Assembly (NCBI RefSeq): GCF_003072645.1 | Contig: NZ_CP028897.1 | Span: 1,501,658 to 1,565,657 of the forward strand | DNA from: Dongshaea marina | Lineage (GTDB): Bacteria; Pseudomonadota; Gammaproteobacteria; Enterobacterales; Aeromonadaceae | Length of the DNA stretch: 64,000 nt | Direction: 5' to 3' | Shown: positions 37,219 through 47,125 of the stretch, piece by piece | How the letters are laid out: each line of letters begins with the position of its first letter | Position numbering within the stretch: the stretch's first letter is position 1 | Program-made: the position numbers and the translations under genes | Notes under the pieces: model-generated | Told to the model about the DNA's origin: nothing | What the model saw: the letters and a program-made list of their open reading frames with translations, nothing else | Databases searched by the model: none

Positions 37219-39624
37219 ATGAGTTATCAAGTATTGGCCCGCAAATGGCGGCCACGCAACTTCCAGGAAGTTGTGGGTCAGCAGCATGTGCTGATGGCAT
37301 TGGGCAATGCGATAGAACAGGGGCGGCTGCACCATGCCTGGTTACTCAGTGGTACGCGGGGGGTGGGAAAGACCACCATTGCGCGGATCCTGGCGCGCTG
37401 TCTCAACTGTGAGCAGGGCGTCACCGCAACGCCCTGCGGAACCTGTGACTCCTGCCTGGCGATCGAAGCCGGACGTTTTGTCGATCTGATGGAGATCGAT
37501 GCCGCCTCCCGAACCAAGGTGGAAGACACCCGGGAGCTGTTGGATAACGTCCAATACAAGCCTGCCCGTGGCCGCTTCAAGGTGTACCTCATCGATGAGG
37601 TGCACATGCTGTCTCGCCACAGCTTTAATGCGCTGCTCAAGACCCTTGAGGAGCCGCCTCCCCATGTGAAGTTTTTGCTGGCCACGACCGATCCGCAAAA
37701 ATTGCCGATCACCATCCTGTCCCGCTGCCAGCAGCTCCATCTCAAGAACCTGTCTCGTGAGCAGATCCTGGGGCAGTTGGAGTATATCCTGGGGCAGGAG
37801 GGGGCAAGCTGGGATGATGGTTCTCTGCAGGCCCTGGCAAAGGCGGCCAACGGCAGTATGCGTGATGGGCTGAGTCTGACCGATCAGGCGCTGGCCTGTT
37901 GCAGTGGAGCCCTCGAAATGGGCGCCGTTCAGGCGATGCTGGGCACTTTAGATGTGGATTATCTGCACCAGCTGTTTACCCCGCTGCTTGAGGGGGATGG
38001 CGATGGTCTGATGGCCAGGGCCCGCGAGATTGCGCAGTTGGGGGTTGACTTTGACCGGGTTCATCAGGAGCTTGAATCCCTGTTGCACCGAGCGGCCATG
38101 ATTCAGCTGGCTCCGGCCGCGGTCGACCGGGAGCAGGCCGATCATCAGCTACTGCGCCGCTTAGCCGAGGCGTTGCCGGCGGAGCAGCTGCAGCTTTACT
38201 ACCAGATAGCTCTCAAGGGGCGGGAGGAGTTGCCGATGGCTCCGGATCCCCGCAGTGGTTTTGAGATGACTTTGCTGCGGATGCTGGCATTTCAGCCCTT
38301 GGCGAAAAATACCGGGGCGGCACAACCGCAAAATTTTAGCCAGGCTCGGAGCCAGAGTGCCTCAGAGGGCATGGCTTCGGGCGCGCAGTCGCTATTTGCC
38401 GAGCAGCAGGCCCTGCTCAGGCAAGCAGCTGAGCTGACCTCGCCCTCTGAGCCCGCCCCGGCGGTAGCTCCCCCGCCTCAAGCCTCCGCAGTGGAGCAGA
38501 GTATTACCCGTGAGGCGCTGGAGAGCGAACAGCGTCAACTGATGACCGAGCTGGAGCCTGTGGCGACTGTGGTTGTCGAGCCTGAGGCTAAGTCCGGACC
38601 TCAGGCATTGGCCGGGTCGGCACCCGTGGCTGAATCGGCTGCAATGGCAGAGCCTGAACTGGCACCAGTAAACGAGGTGGTTCAACCAGAGCCGGCGGCG
38701 GAGCAAACGAGCACTTTTGATGCGAACACGGAGCAGGTCGCTTCCTCTGAGGCTGGGGGCTTGCAGCAACTACTGGCTCGGCGTCGCCAGCTACGAAGCT
38801 TTCGTAACACGAGTGATAATTCTGACAAGGGTGAGGCGCAAGCAGCTCCTGCTCAGTGCTCACCATCTAAGGAAGTAGCGCCTCGTCCGGCACCATTTCA
38901 GGCGGAAATGGCTCAGCAGAGCTCTGGATCACAAGAGCTCACCTCGGTGAACCCATCTGATATGGGGGCGCAGCCACCTGTGGAGGAGGTGCTTCAGCAG
39001 CCAGGGGCTGCTGATCATGGCGTAGAGCCGCAGGTGGAGCGTACTGTCAGCGGGGCGGTAACTTCGGTTGAAGATCGCCCGCCCTGGGAGGAGCCTCTTG
39101 ATGAATCCGGGGTTCGACCCCAGGCTGCTTTACAGCAGCCACAGCAGCCACAGCAGCCACAGCAGCCACAGCAGCCACAGCAGCCACAACAGGAATCAAC
39201 TGCTGTGCGGGGGCGGGGTGAGATTGCGGCCTCACTGCTGGCAGGTAGCGGTGACCCATGGGCCACCCTGATTGGCCGCAGTGAGTTGCAGGGGAGGCTG
39301 CGTCAGTTGGCGCTGCACTCGGTGGGTATTTTGGAGGAGAGTTGCTGGGAAATTAAGCTTCGTCCCTCCCATCGCCACCTGCTCAATGAGCGCTCCGAAC
39401 AGGAGTTTGTGATGATCCTCTCCCGGGTATTGGATGAGGGCCATCAGCTGAAGGTGAACCTTGGCGCCGAGGGGGAAGGAGAGACCCCAACGGAGCTTGC
39501 TCAACGCCTCTATGGCGAACTCTGCCAACAGGCGGTACAATCCGTCGAACAAGACCCCGGGGTGAGACAGCTGGTCGAACACTTTTCGGCGGTGCTGGAT
39601 TTGGATAGTATTGAGCCCCGGTAA
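37219..39624 (+). CDS. dnaX: DNA polymerase III subunit tau/gamma
   Basis: Clamp-loader ATPase of the replisome. 801 aa. Residues 1-370 are the AAA+ clamp-loader core: Walker A SGTRGVGKTTIAR, zinc-binding cysteines (CLNCEQGVTATPCGTCDSC), Walker B IDEVHMLS, sensor SRCQQLHL. The long linker (~380-670) is Q/E/P/A-rich and contains a 9-bp tandem repeat coding QQP. The C-terminus (~690-801) is the tau domain for alpha/DnaB binding. I see no A-AAA-AAG slippery heptamer of the E. coli kind, so a gamma form by that mechanism is not supported here. Confidence 0.96.
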   Translation: MSYQVLARKWRPRNFQEVVGQQHVLMALGNAIEQGRLHHAWLLSGTRGVGKTTIARILARCLNCEQGVTATPCGTCDSCLAIEAGRFVDLMEIDAASRTKVEDTRELLDNVQYKPARGRFKVYLIDEVHMLSRHSFNALLKTLEEPPPHVKFLLATTDPQKLPITILSRCQQLHLKNLSREQILGQLEYILGQEGASWDDGSLQALAKAANGSMRDGLSLTDQALACCSGALEMGAVQAMLGTLDVDYLHQLFTPLLEGDGDGLMARAREIAQLGVDFDRVHQELESLLHRAAMIQLAPAAVDREQADHQLLRRLAEALPAEQLQLYYQIALKGREELPMAPDPRSGFEMTLLRMLAFQPLAKNTGAAQPQNFSQARSQSASEGMASGAQSLFAEQQALLRQAAELTSPSEPAPAVAPPPQASAVEQSITREALESEQRQLMTELEPVATVVVEPEAKSGPQALAGSAPVAESAAMAEPELAPVNEVVQPEPAAEQTSTFDANTEQVASSEAGGLQQLLARRRQLRSFRNTSDNSDKGEAQAAPAQCSPSKEVAPRPAPFQAEMAQQSSGSQELTSVNPSDMGAQPPVEEVLQQPGAADHGVEPQVERTVSGAVTSVEDRPPWEEPLDESGVRPQAALQQPQQPQQPQQPQQPQQPQQESTAVRGRGEIAASLLAGSGDPWATLIGRSELQGRLRQLALHSVGILEESCWEIKLRPSHRHLLNERSEQEFVMILSRVLDEGHQLKVNLGAEGEGETPTELAQRLYGELCQQAVQSVEQDPGVRQLVEHFSAVLDLDSIEPR
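39133..39186 (+). repeat. 9-bp coding minisatellite in dnaX
   Basis: Six exact copies of CAGCAGCCA (starts at 39133, 39142, 39151, 39160, 39169, 39178), coding QQP six times in the flexible linker. Copy number change would keep the frame. Confidence 0.95.
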
Positions 39625-39684
39625 CTTGAAATCACAAAGAATTACCCAATATCTGGGTCATTACAGCAAAAAAGAGTAGAGACA

Positions 39685-40014
39685 ATGTTTGGTAAAGGTG
39701 GATTAGGTAACATCATGAAGCAGGCGCAGCAGATGCAGGAAAAGATGCAGAAGCTGCAGGAAGAGCTGGCCCAGATGGAAGTTGTCGGTGAGTCCGGAGC
39801 GGGCATGGTCAAGGTCACCATGAACGGCAGTCACTCGGTACGCCGTATCGAGATCGATCCCGATTTGCTGCAGGATGACAAAGAGATGGTTGAAGATCTG
39901 GTTGCTGCAGCCGTTAACGATGCGGTGCGTCGCGTCGAGGAGCAGAATAAGAGCAAGATGGCAGAAGTCACAGGTGGGATGCAGTTGCCACCAGGCTTTC
40001 AGATGCCATTTTGA
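39685..40014 (+). CDS. ybaB: Nucleoid-associated protein YbaB/EbfC
   Basis: Small dimeric DNA-binding protein, 109 aa. Sequence is canonical: [46 protein letters not shown], and the ending [12 protein letters not shown]. Between dnaX and recR as usual, with a terminator right after. Confidence 0.97.
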   Translation: MFGKGGLGNIMKQAQQMQEKMQKLQEELAQMEVVGESGAGMVKVTMNGSHSVRRIEIDPDLLQDDKEMVEDLVAAAVNDAVRRVEEQNKSKMAEVTGGMQLPPGFQMPF

Positions 40015-40022
40015 TCAAGGAG

Positions 40023-40044
40023 CGGGCGCCATGGCGCCCGTTTT
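40023..40044 (+). terminator. Terminator/attenuator between ybaB and recR
   Basis: CGGGCGCC-AT-GGCGCCCG, then TTTT. It ends nine bases before the recR start codon, so it may attenuate recR expression. Confidence 0.75.
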
Positions 40045-40052
40045 AATTGATG

Positions 40053-40657
40053 ATGAAATTTAGCCCATTAGTCGATGCCCTGATCAGCGAGCTGCAGTGC
40101 CAGCCGGGAGTCGGGCCCAAGTCGGCGCAACGCATCGCGTTTCATTTGCTGCAGAGTGGACGTGAATCCGCAGCCCAGCTTGCGGCCGCCATGAGCGATG
40201 CCGTGAATCTTGTCGGGCACTGCGAGCGTTGTCGCACCTTTACTGAAAATCGTTTGTGTAGCCTGTGTGAAAACCCCAAGCGGGCCGAGTCGGGTCAGCT
40301 ATGTGTGGTTGAGAGTCCCGCCGATGTGTTGGCGATAGAGCAGCTCGGTCACTACAGCGGTCGCTACTTTGTGTTGATGGGGCACCTCTCTCCCCTGGAT
40401 GGAGTGGGGCCGGAGCAGCTGGGATTGGAACAGCTGGAGGCTATTTTTGCCGAGCAAGGCCTGGGTGAGGTGATCCTGGCGACCAACCCGACGGTTGAGG
40501 GAGAGGCAACGGCCTATTATATTGCCGAGCTTGCCAAGGATCATGGAATTGAGGTGAGCCGGATTGCCCATGGTGTGCCCGTGGGGGGGAGCTGGATCTG
40601 GTGGATGGCACCACCCTGGCTCACGCCCTGAGTGGCCGTCAGCCCTTTCAGGCATAG
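40053..40657 (+). CDS. recR: Recombination protein RecR, one frameshift near the C-terminus
   Basis: Works with RecF/RecO to load RecA. Start ATG at 40053 (MKFSPLV; upstream TTG and ATG are also in frame). Helix-hairpin-helix ([16 protein letters not shown]), zinc finger ([16 protein letters not shown]) and Toprim ([43 protein letters not shown]) are intact. At the G7 run (40583-40589) the written frame turns to [13 protein letters not shown] and stops at 40631. With one more G it reads [26 protein letters not shown] and ends at 40657, the normal family ending at ~201 aa. Probably a base-calling deficit. Confidence 0.9.
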
Positions 40658-40667
40658 GTTTTTACTA

Positions 40668-40687
40668 GGGGGCCAAGCCCCCTTTTT
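40668..40687 (+). terminator. Terminator after recR
   Basis: GGGGGC, loop CAA, GCCCCC, then T5. Confidence 0.9.
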
Positions 40688-40713
40688 GATGCAAAAAATA
40701 AGAAGAATAAGCC

Positions 40714-41385
40714 ATGGATCTCAACTTTATTTTTATGCTGACCCGTCAGGATCAGACGGTGACGGGTGCCGGTGAGTACCTGGAGAAAGCACTCGGGACA
40801 GGGATTCGCCATATAGGTTTTAAAGATGTGGGCCTGCCGTTTGAGGAGCTTAAAACCCTGGCGCAGCGAATTCACCAGGCGGGGGCGACCTGTTATCTTG
40901 AGGTGGTCTCTTTGGATCTCGAAAGTGAGCTTCGATCGGCCCGGGCGGCTGTCGAGCTGGGAGTGGATTACCTGTTGGGAGGCACCCATCCCGAGGCGGT
41001 ATTGCCGGTGATTGCTGGCAGCGGCATTAACTATTATCCCTTTGCCGGTCGAGTGGTCGGGCACCCGAGTGTGCTTGAGGGCTCTGTCGATGAGATTGTG
41101 GCCAGTGCCCGGGAGATTGCTGCTCTGGAGGGGGTGGATGGTCTGGATCTGCTGGCCTACCGGATGCGTGGAGATGTTGATCTTCTGATGGATTCGGTGT
41201 GTCGTGCCGTGAGTAAACCGGTGATCATGGCGGGCTCTATCGACAGCGAGCCGCGTATCGCGGCGGTGGCAGCATCGGGGGCGGCGGGCTTTACGGTCGG
41301 TACTGCGGCTCTGGATGGAGTGTTTCCCACAGAATCAGTCCTGGATGCACAGCTTGAGTGGATTCTGGAGAGGAGCCGGCAATAA
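40714..41385 (+). CDS. TIM-barrel protein of unknown substrate
   Basis: 223 aa, (beta-alpha)8 pattern with a phosphate-binding-type end: VIMAGSIDSEPRIAAVAASGAAGFTVGTAALDG, like HisA, TrpF and NanE barrels. N-terminal strand DLNFIFMLTRQDQTV; middle strands VDYLLGGTHPEAVLPVI and GLDLLAYRMRGDV. No signal peptide, so cytoplasmic. I do not recognise the exact family. It stands alone between recR and a convergent binding-protein gene, so context gives no pathway. Confidence 0.72.
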   Translation: MDLNFIFMLTRQDQTVTGAGEYLEKALGTGIRHIGFKDVGLPFEELKTLAQRIHQAGATCYLEVVSLDLESELRSARAAVELGVDYLLGGTHPEAVLPVIAGSGINYYPFAGRVVGHPSVLEGSVDEIVASAREIAALEGVDGLDLLAYRMRGDVDLLMDSVCRAVSKPVIMAGSIDSEPRIAAVAASGAAGFTVGTAALDGVFPTESVLDAQLEWILERSRQ

Positions 41386-41406
41386 TCTGCTGGCATTGGC
41401 CCGGTG

Positions 41407-42198
41407 TTACTCAGGAAGAGCTGCTACCTCGGGTACCATATAGCGGGAAAGGATCCTCTCCTCAATACCCTTCTCTTTAAGCTGTTGCATGCCAGAGGCG
41501 AAGGCTGACAGGAGCTGTGGCGCATCCGGATGTTGGCGGCTGACCAACAGATAAGTATTTTTGCGAAGAATGTTGGCGGGAAGATTAGTGATCTGCATTC
41601 GTTCGGCAGGCTTGAAGCTCGACAGCAGGTAGTAGCCCACCTGAAAGTCTGCCGGGAAGAGATCGATGCGTCCTCGCAGCAGTTTTTTAAAATTAGCCAC
41701 ATCGGACTTGGCGCGGTTTAAACCTATATTCTGATCGTATCTATCCAGCAGGGGGCCGTAGCTATAACCAAAGGTTCCCCCGATGCTGTATCTTCTGAGT
41801 TTATCCTCGGTCAGCTCCTTCCCCAACTCAGCGAAGCTTCGATTCTTCAGATGAAAAAATACGTACTGGATGGGTGCGATCGGGATGCTGTAGGTAAAGT
41901 TTTTCTGGCGCTGTTTCGTCTTGAGCCAGGGAAAGGTCACGTCATGAACCCTGGCCTGGGTGAGCTTCATTGCCCGGGCCCAGGGGTAACAGCTGAAGCT
42001 GATTGCTATCTTCTGCTCTTTGAAGGCGGCTTCAACGATCTCAATCAGCAAGCCGTGAGGTTTCTCTCCCTGGCAGTGGATGTAGGGGGGCCAGTCGCCA
42101 ACCGCGGCTGAGATTTCACTGATCCGGGGTAACCCTGATGCTGAGCTTGAGCTGCCAAGCAGGGCAAAAATGCTCACGACAGGGAACAGGAGCCTCAT
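41407..42198 (-). CDS. Periplasmic solute-binding protein, family 3-like (second orphan)
   Basis: 263 aa with signal peptide (LLFPVVSIFALLGSSSSASG). The mature protein has GDWPPYIHCQGEKPHGLLIEIVEAAFKE, CYPWARAMKLTQARVHDVTFPW and GRIDLFPADFQVGYYL, the layout of SBP_bac_3 proteins. No transporter neighbours. Like the 24989-25825 protein it may serve sensing; the kinase at 43272 lies nearby but is divergent. Confidence 0.8.
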   Translation of the reverse strand: MRLLFPVVSIFALLGSSSSASGLPRISEISAAVGDWPPYIHCQGEKPHGLLIEIVEAAFKEQKIAISFSCYPWARAMKLTQARVHDVTFPWLKTKQRQKNFTYSIPIAPIQYVFFHLKNRSFAELGKELTEDKLRRYSIGGTFGYSYGPLLDRYDQNIGLNRAKSDVANFKKLLRGRIDLFPADFQVGYYLLSSFKPAERMQITNLPANILRKNTYLLVSRQHPDAPQLLSAFASGMQQLKEKGIEERILSRYMVPEVAALPE

Positions 42199-42255
42199 TG
42201 CTTTATCCGTTTGCGGGACCTTGACTTCAAGTATAGTGAGCAGCTTGCAACATCA

Positions 42256-42281
42256 CCGGCCTTTAGTGAAGAGGCCGGTGA
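42256..42281 (-). terminator. Hairpin downstream of the DUF547 gene
   Basis: ACCGGCCT / AGGCCGGT, eight pairs with a nine-base loop and no U-run. It may be an RNA stabiliser or weak terminator. Confidence 0.4.
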
Positions 42282-42286
42282 GCAGT

Positions 42287-43096
42287 TTACGAATCTAGCT
42301 GATTGAGCTGCCAGTTGTACTTCTGGTAATCCAGTTTAACCTTCGGATTTTTGAGTGCTTTTTTCAGTGCTGGGTTTTCCAGGTAGTCGCTGATGTAACC
42401 GAGCATCTGAGCCGGGCTTCCAAAGTCCTTACCATACCACTTAAAGATGCTGGAGAGTTCAACCTTGCTTCCTGAGAGGGCGACGCCCTTGGGGCTATTT
42501 ACAAAGTGGCGAAAGGCCTGGTTGAGTTCGCTGTCGATATGGCTCCCGGTAAAGGGGGCTCGACGAAGATCCGGACAACCGATCGAAGCGCAGTTGACTG
42601 CGGCATGGATCCTGGGATCGTTCCAGATGGGGCGCAGTATCCTGTGTTCAATATCATTGAGAGTCAGGGATTGGCCCTCGACTTTGATCAGCTTCTCATC
42701 CCAGGGACCTGAGCTGAAAACCCCCGGTGAGATATCCAGAATGCTTTTTACCGGGTAGTGCTGCAGAATCACCTTGACCGTCAGCATATTGTAGAGATTG
42801 ATCCAGTAAGCCAGCTGCTGATCCCGGTTGTAGCTGGAGATCTGAAGCTCGCTCAGCCGGTTTATCGCCTGGTTGAGTGCCTGTTTATCCTTAGCTGTGA
42901 CCCCGGCGTAGTCCAAAAGACTTTGGCCCTGTTGCTCATGCCAGTAGCTCTTGAGAAAACTTTTCCAGACCGGGTATTGGATCGTCTGCTGTGACAGCGG
43001 GTTATCGGCAACCCACAGGTTCCAATACTCCTTGGCGGGTGCCGCAAGGGTGGCAAAACTGAACAGGGAGAGGGCAAGCAGCAGGGCTCGGAGCAT
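42287..43096 (-). CDS. DUF547 secreted protein
   Basis: 269 aa with signal peptide (MLRALLLALSLFSFATLAAP). The DUF547 core is clear: RDQQLAYWINLYNMLTVKVILQHYPVKSI, SSGPWDEKLIKVEGQSLTLNDIEHRILRP, and HAAVNCASIGCPDLRRAPF with its conserved Cys pair. The domain has a papain-like look, but no activity is established to my knowledge. Probably periplasmic. Followed on the same strand by the binding-protein gene after 88 bases. Confidence 0.88.
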   Translation of the reverse strand: MLRALLLALSLFSFATLAAPAKEYWNLWVADNPLSQQTIQYPVWKSFLKSYWHEQQGQSLLDYAGVTAKDKQALNQAINRLSELQISSYNRDQQLAYWINLYNMLTVKVILQHYPVKSILDISPGVFSSGPWDEKLIKVEGQSLTLNDIEHRILRPIWNDPRIHAAVNCASIGCPDLRRAPFTGSHIDSELNQAFRHFVNSPKGVALSGSKVELSSIFKWYGKDFGSPAQMLGYISDYLENPALKKALKNPKVKLDYQKYNWQLNQLDS

Positions 43097-43271
43097 GAGA
43101 ATATACCGGATGTTTCGAAAATGTTATCAGGATATTGGGCGGCCTGGCTCAGGTCAAGCTATCCTCCTAAATAGGGGTACCATTAGAGACCCTCTGCTAT
43201 CTCCGGCAAGGCAGGGCTGCAGTTACCGGGATATTCACAGTGGGGCACAACTGAAGAAAAGGAGTCTAGCC

Positions 43272-44921
43272 ATGTTGGTTCAGCTGCTGAGACGATGTCG
43301 GAGTCGTTGGTGTCACTGGCCCTTATGGCGACAGCTCATGAGTCTCTTGCTTATCGCCTTGTTGGTGTTTAACCTGCTTGCGATCCCGGTAGCTTACCTG
43401 TTTCTCAATGAAGACTTCCAGCGCCATGAAGATGAGGAGCGTAACAGCCTCTATGCGATTCTCTCTTTGAGTATCCTGCAACCGATTCAAAACAATGACC
43501 TCCCACTGCTGCAGAAAATAGTCGACCAGTCGATGGCAGGTATGGCGGATCTGCACCGGGTGAAGATTGAAGATACCAATCGTCAGATCCTGCTGGATCA
43601 AATCCATGAGGAAGAGACGGCGCATGACGGGATGAGCCTGTATCGTCAGCCGATCATGAGCCAGGGGAAACTCTATGGCTACCTGACTCTTGAGTGGGAA
43701 CACGAGGTGTTTAGCCACGGGATGGCGGATATGCTGAAAATCGTCCACTGGTATATATCCGGAGCCTTGGTGATATTTGCCGGGCTCATTTTTATTTTGC
43801 TGCACTTTTTGATGCTGCGTCCCCTGAATAAGATCAATCAGGGACTCAAAATGCTCACAAGGGGGCGAAAGCTTTCGCGGAGTAATCCTGTTTATGCCAA
43901 CCGGGAGCTGCAGACTTTGATGGAGACGACCGACCAACTGTCGGGAATGTTGGCGTCAGAGAAAAAACGCGAAGCTCAGCTCAGGGAGTCTCGCCATCAG
44001 TTTGAAGATGAGATGATCATCAGCATCGATAAGTTTGAGAGGGCACTCAATGATCCCAAGCTGACTCGCCCGGATAAAGATCAGCTGATTGAGGAGCTCA
44101 GGCAGGAGCAGCAGCGAAGTCAGGAAAAATTACTGCAAACCGAGAAGATGGCAAGTCTTGGGGTGTTGTCGGCAGGGATCGCCCACGAGATCAATAATCC
44201 CCTGAGCTTTGTGAAAAGCAATCTTCAGCGGGTGAAAGGTTATCACCAGTTGTTACTGCAGCTGGCTAATTTCTGTTACCGTCACAGATACGATCCCAAG
44301 CTTGAGTTGCTGCATCAGAAGCTTCAGGAGCTTGAGGAGGGGGATCTTCAATTTATCATGCAGGATATCAGCCCTCTGATGGAGGAATCTCTGGAGGGGG
44401 TGGAGCGGATGCAGGAGATCGTCGAGGGCTTGTATAACTTTGCCCGCGCCGATAAGGGCGAGGTTGAGTTGTTGGACATCAACCAATTGCTGGAGTCTAC
44501 CTTGAAAATCGTCTGGAGTGAGCTTAAGGATCACTGTGAGATCACTCGGGAGTTTACTGAGCTGCCAAAAGTTCAGGGTAATACAGGCAAGCTCAAACAG
44601 GTATTTTTGAATTTTCTGATGAACGCCTCCCAGGCGATTGAGTCTGAGGGGGTGATCGCGATTCGTACCTATTGCGATGGTGATGATGCGGTCATTGAAG
44701 TTGAAGATAATGGTCATGGCATGTCTGTCGAGCAGCAGCACCAGCTATTTACTCCCTTCTATACGACCAAGCCCGTTGGGAAAGGGATGGGACTTGGCTT
44801 GTCGGTGAGCCTTGGGATCATCGAAGAGCATGACGGGAGTATAGAGGTGAAGAGCGAGCCCGAGCAGGGGAGCCTGTTTAAGGTGCGTTTACCTCTCACT
44901 CCTGAGTGTGCTGCAGATTAA
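43272..44921 (+). CDS. Membrane sensor histidine kinase
   Basis: 549 aa from the ATG at 43272, where AAGGAG lies at 43258-43263; the longer open frame upstream is not needed. Membrane spans at ~22-46 (LMSLLLIALLVFNLLAIPVAYLFL) and ~160-182 flank a periplasmic sensor of about 110 residues, then a HAMP-like linker and coiled coil. HisKA with phospho-acceptor His305 (ASLGVLSAGIAHEINNPLSF) and HATPase boxes (NFLMNASQAIE, DNGHGM, GKGMGLGLSVS). No response regulator gene is adjacent. The catalytic part resembles that of the kinase at 47126-48502, suggesting a paralogous pair. Confidence 0.92.
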   Translation: MLVQLLRRCRSRWCHWPLWRQLMSLLLIALLVFNLLAIPVAYLFLNEDFQRHEDEERNSLYAILSLSILQPIQNNDLPLLQKIVDQSMAGMADLHRVKIEDTNRQILLDQIHEEETAHDGMSLYRQPIMSQGKLYGYLTLEWEHEVFSHGMADMLKIVHWYISGALVIFAGLIFILLHFLMLRPLNKINQGLKMLTRGRKLSRSNPVYANRELQTLMETTDQLSGMLASEKKREAQLRESRHQFEDEMIISIDKFERALNDPKLTRPDKDQLIEELRQEQQRSQEKLLQTEKMASLGVLSAGIAHEINNPLSFVKSNLQRVKGYHQLLLQLANFCYRHRYDPKLELLHQKLQELEEGDLQFIMQDISPLMEESLEGVERMQEIVEGLYNFARADKGEVELLDINQLLESTLKIVWSELKDHCEITREFTELPKVQGNTGKLKQVFLNFLMNASQAIESEGVIAIRTYCDGDDAVIEVEDNGHGMSVEQQHQLFTPFYTTKPVGKGMGLGLSVSLGIIEEHDGSIEVKSEPEQGSLFKVRLPLTPECAAD

Positions 44922-45119
44922 TAACAGCTGCGGTAAAAAACTGTCTTCGGGGCACATCTGTGTTGAGTGCTGGTCACCATGATGATCTAGCCTGCTCAGA
45001 ATGGGCGCCCTTTGCCCATTATTTTTCACAAATTTCTCGCTGCCCCTTGAATTCTTAAGGGGCGATCCTCATCTATCAGTTAACGTTTATCACAGTAACA
45101 TTTGTCAAGGTAATAAAGT

Positions 45120-47033
45120 ATGACAGAAACGGTTCAGACACAGACCCACGGTTTTCAGACTGAAGTCAAAGAGCTGCTTAACCTGGTCGCTCACAGCCTG
45201 TACTCAAACAAAGAGATCTTCCTGCGAGAGCTGGTATCCAATGCAGCCGATGCTGCCGACAAGCTCCGTTTCAAGGCGCTTTCTAATGATGCTCTCTACG
45301 AAGATAACGGTGAGCTGCGTGTGCGCCTGCTGATCGACAAGGACAATCGTACCCTGACTATCTCGGATAACGGCATAGGTATGACTCAGGCCGAAGCGAT
45401 CGAGCATCTGGGGACTATCGCTAAATCTGGCACCAAGGAGTTCTTTAGCCAGCTCTCCGGTGATGAGTCTAAAGACTCTCAGCTGATTGGTCAGTTCGGT
45501 GTGGGCTTCTATTCTGCTTTCATCGTGGCGGACAAGGTGACAGTACGTTCCCGTAAGGCGGGCGAAGCGGCAACTCAGGGCGTTGAGTGGGTCTCCGATG
45601 GCCTTGGAAGCTTCACCGTTGCCGATATCGAGAAAGCCGATCGGGGTACCGATGTGATCCTGCACCTCAAAGAGGGTGAGGATGAGTTCTTAGATGACTG
45701 GCGTCTGCGCTCGATCATTGGTAAATACTCAGATCACATCAATGTTTCGGTAGAGATGTACAAAGAGGCGACCGAAGAGCAGGAAGGCCCGGATGGTAAC
45801 AAGATCCCGGCTGAGCCTGCGGCCTGGGAGCAGGTCAACAAGGCGACCGCCCTGTGGACTCGCTCACAAAACGAGCTCGGCGATGAAGATTACAAAGAGT
45901 TTTATAAGCATGTGGCCCATGACTTCAGCGATCCGCTGATCTGGGGTCATAATAAGGTTGAGGGGAACCAGGAATACACCAGCCTGCTGTATATCCCATC
46001 TCAGGCACCCTTTGATATGTGGACCCGTGAGCAGAAGCATGGCCTTAAGCTCTATGTTCAGCGGGTGTTCGTGATGGATGATGCTGACCAATTTATGCCA
46101 TCATACCTTCGTTTCGTGAAGGGGGTTCTGGATTCCAACGATCTGCCGCTGAACGTATCCCGTGAGATCCTGCAGGACAACAAGATCACCGCATCTTTGC
46201 GTAAGGCTTGTACCAAGCGGGTTCTGACCATGCTGTCGAAGCTGGCTAAGGATGACGCCGAAAAGTATCAGAGCTTCTGGGGTCAGTTTGGTCGCGTGCT
46301 CAAAGAGGGACCGGCGGAAGATTTCGCCAATCGCGAGAAGATCGCCTCTTTGCTGCGCTTTGCCAGCACCCACAATGACTCGGATCTGCAGAATGTCTCC
46401 CTGGATGAGTACATCGAGCGGATGCCTGAGGGTCAGGAGAAGATCTACTTCATCACCGCCGATAGCTATGCTGCTGCATCTCACAGCCCACACCTTGAGA
46501 TCTTCCGCAAGAAGGGCATCGAGGTTCTGCTGCTGTCCGATCGCGTCGATGAGTGGCTGATGAGTCATCTGACCGACTATAAAGAGAAGCAGTTTGTTTC
46601 TGTGACCCGTGGTGAGCTGGATCTGGGTAACCTGGATGATAAAGAGGACCAGGAGCAGCAAAAAGAGCTGGAAGACTCCTTCTCAAGCTTCATCGAGCGC
46701 ACCAAGGAGACCCTGGGTGACAAGGTGAAGGATGTGCGGATCACCCACCGTCTGACCGACAGCCCCTGCTGTGTGGTGACCGGTGATCACGATATGTCGA
46801 CTCAGATGATGAAGCTGATGCAGGCGGCCGGGCAGACCCTGCCACAGCAGAAGTATATTCTGGAGGTGAACCCTGAGCACCCGCTGATCAAGCGCGTGGC
46901 AGACACCCAGGATGACGCCGAGTTCGCCGAGTGGCTGGATGTGTTGCTGGGTCAGGCTCAGCTCTCTGAGCAGGGCGGTCTGGAAGATCCATCCGTGTTT
47001 GTGGCTCAACTCAATAAGCTGCTGCTGAAGTAA
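45120..47033 (+). CDS. htpG: Hsp90 chaperone HtpG
   Basis: 637 aa, full length. N-terminal GHKL ATPase ([44 protein letters not shown]), middle domain ([18 protein letters not shown]) and C-terminal dimerisation domain. Position downstream of recR within 5 kb fits the usual gammaproteobacterial neighbourhood. No sigma-32 promoter could be assigned with confidence. Confidence 0.98.
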   Translation: MTETVQTQTHGFQTEVKELLNLVAHSLYSNKEIFLRELVSNAADAADKLRFKALSNDALYEDNGELRVRLLIDKDNRTLTISDNGIGMTQAEAIEHLGTIAKSGTKEFFSQLSGDESKDSQLIGQFGVGFYSAFIVADKVTVRSRKAGEAATQGVEWVSDGLGSFTVADIEKADRGTDVILHLKEGEDEFLDDWRLRSIIGKYSDHINVSVEMYKEATEEQEGPDGNKIPAEPAAWEQVNKATALWTRSQNELGDEDYKEFYKHVAHDFSDPLIWGHNKVEGNQEYTSLLYIPSQAPFDMWTREQKHGLKLYVQRVFVMDDADQFMPSYLRFVKGVLDSNDLPLNVSREILQDNKITASLRKACTKRVLTMLSKLAKDDAEKYQSFWGQFGRVLKEGPAEDFANREKIASLLRFASTHNDSDLQNVSLDEYIERMPEGQEKIYFITADSYAAASHSPHLEIFRKKGIEVLLLSDRVDEWLMSHLTDYKEKQFVSVTRGELDLGNLDDKEDQEQQKELEDSFSSFIERTKETLGDKVKDVRITHRLTDSPCCVVTGDHDMSTQMMKLMQAAGQTLPQQKYILEVNPEHPLIKRVADTQDDAEFAEWLDVLLGQAQLSEQGGLEDPSVFVAQLNKLLLK

Positions 47034-47053
47034 TTCATACCTCAGAAATCGTG

Positions 47054-47085
47054 AAAAGCCAGCAGGTCATCAGCTGGCTTTTTTG
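47054..47085 (+). terminator. Terminator after htpG
   Basis: AAAAGCCAGC, nine-base loop, GCTGGCTTTTTT; also usable by the convergent kinase gene. Confidence 0.92.
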
Positions 47086-47125
47086 TTGTCACTCCTAAAC
47101 TTTCGTCGCTGACCGTTATACCACT

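Noticed and set aside
38300-38310. Programmed frameshift site in dnaX
   Set aside because: GCGAAAAAT is present but not the A-AAA-AAG heptamer, and it lies where a gamma ending is not obviously placed.
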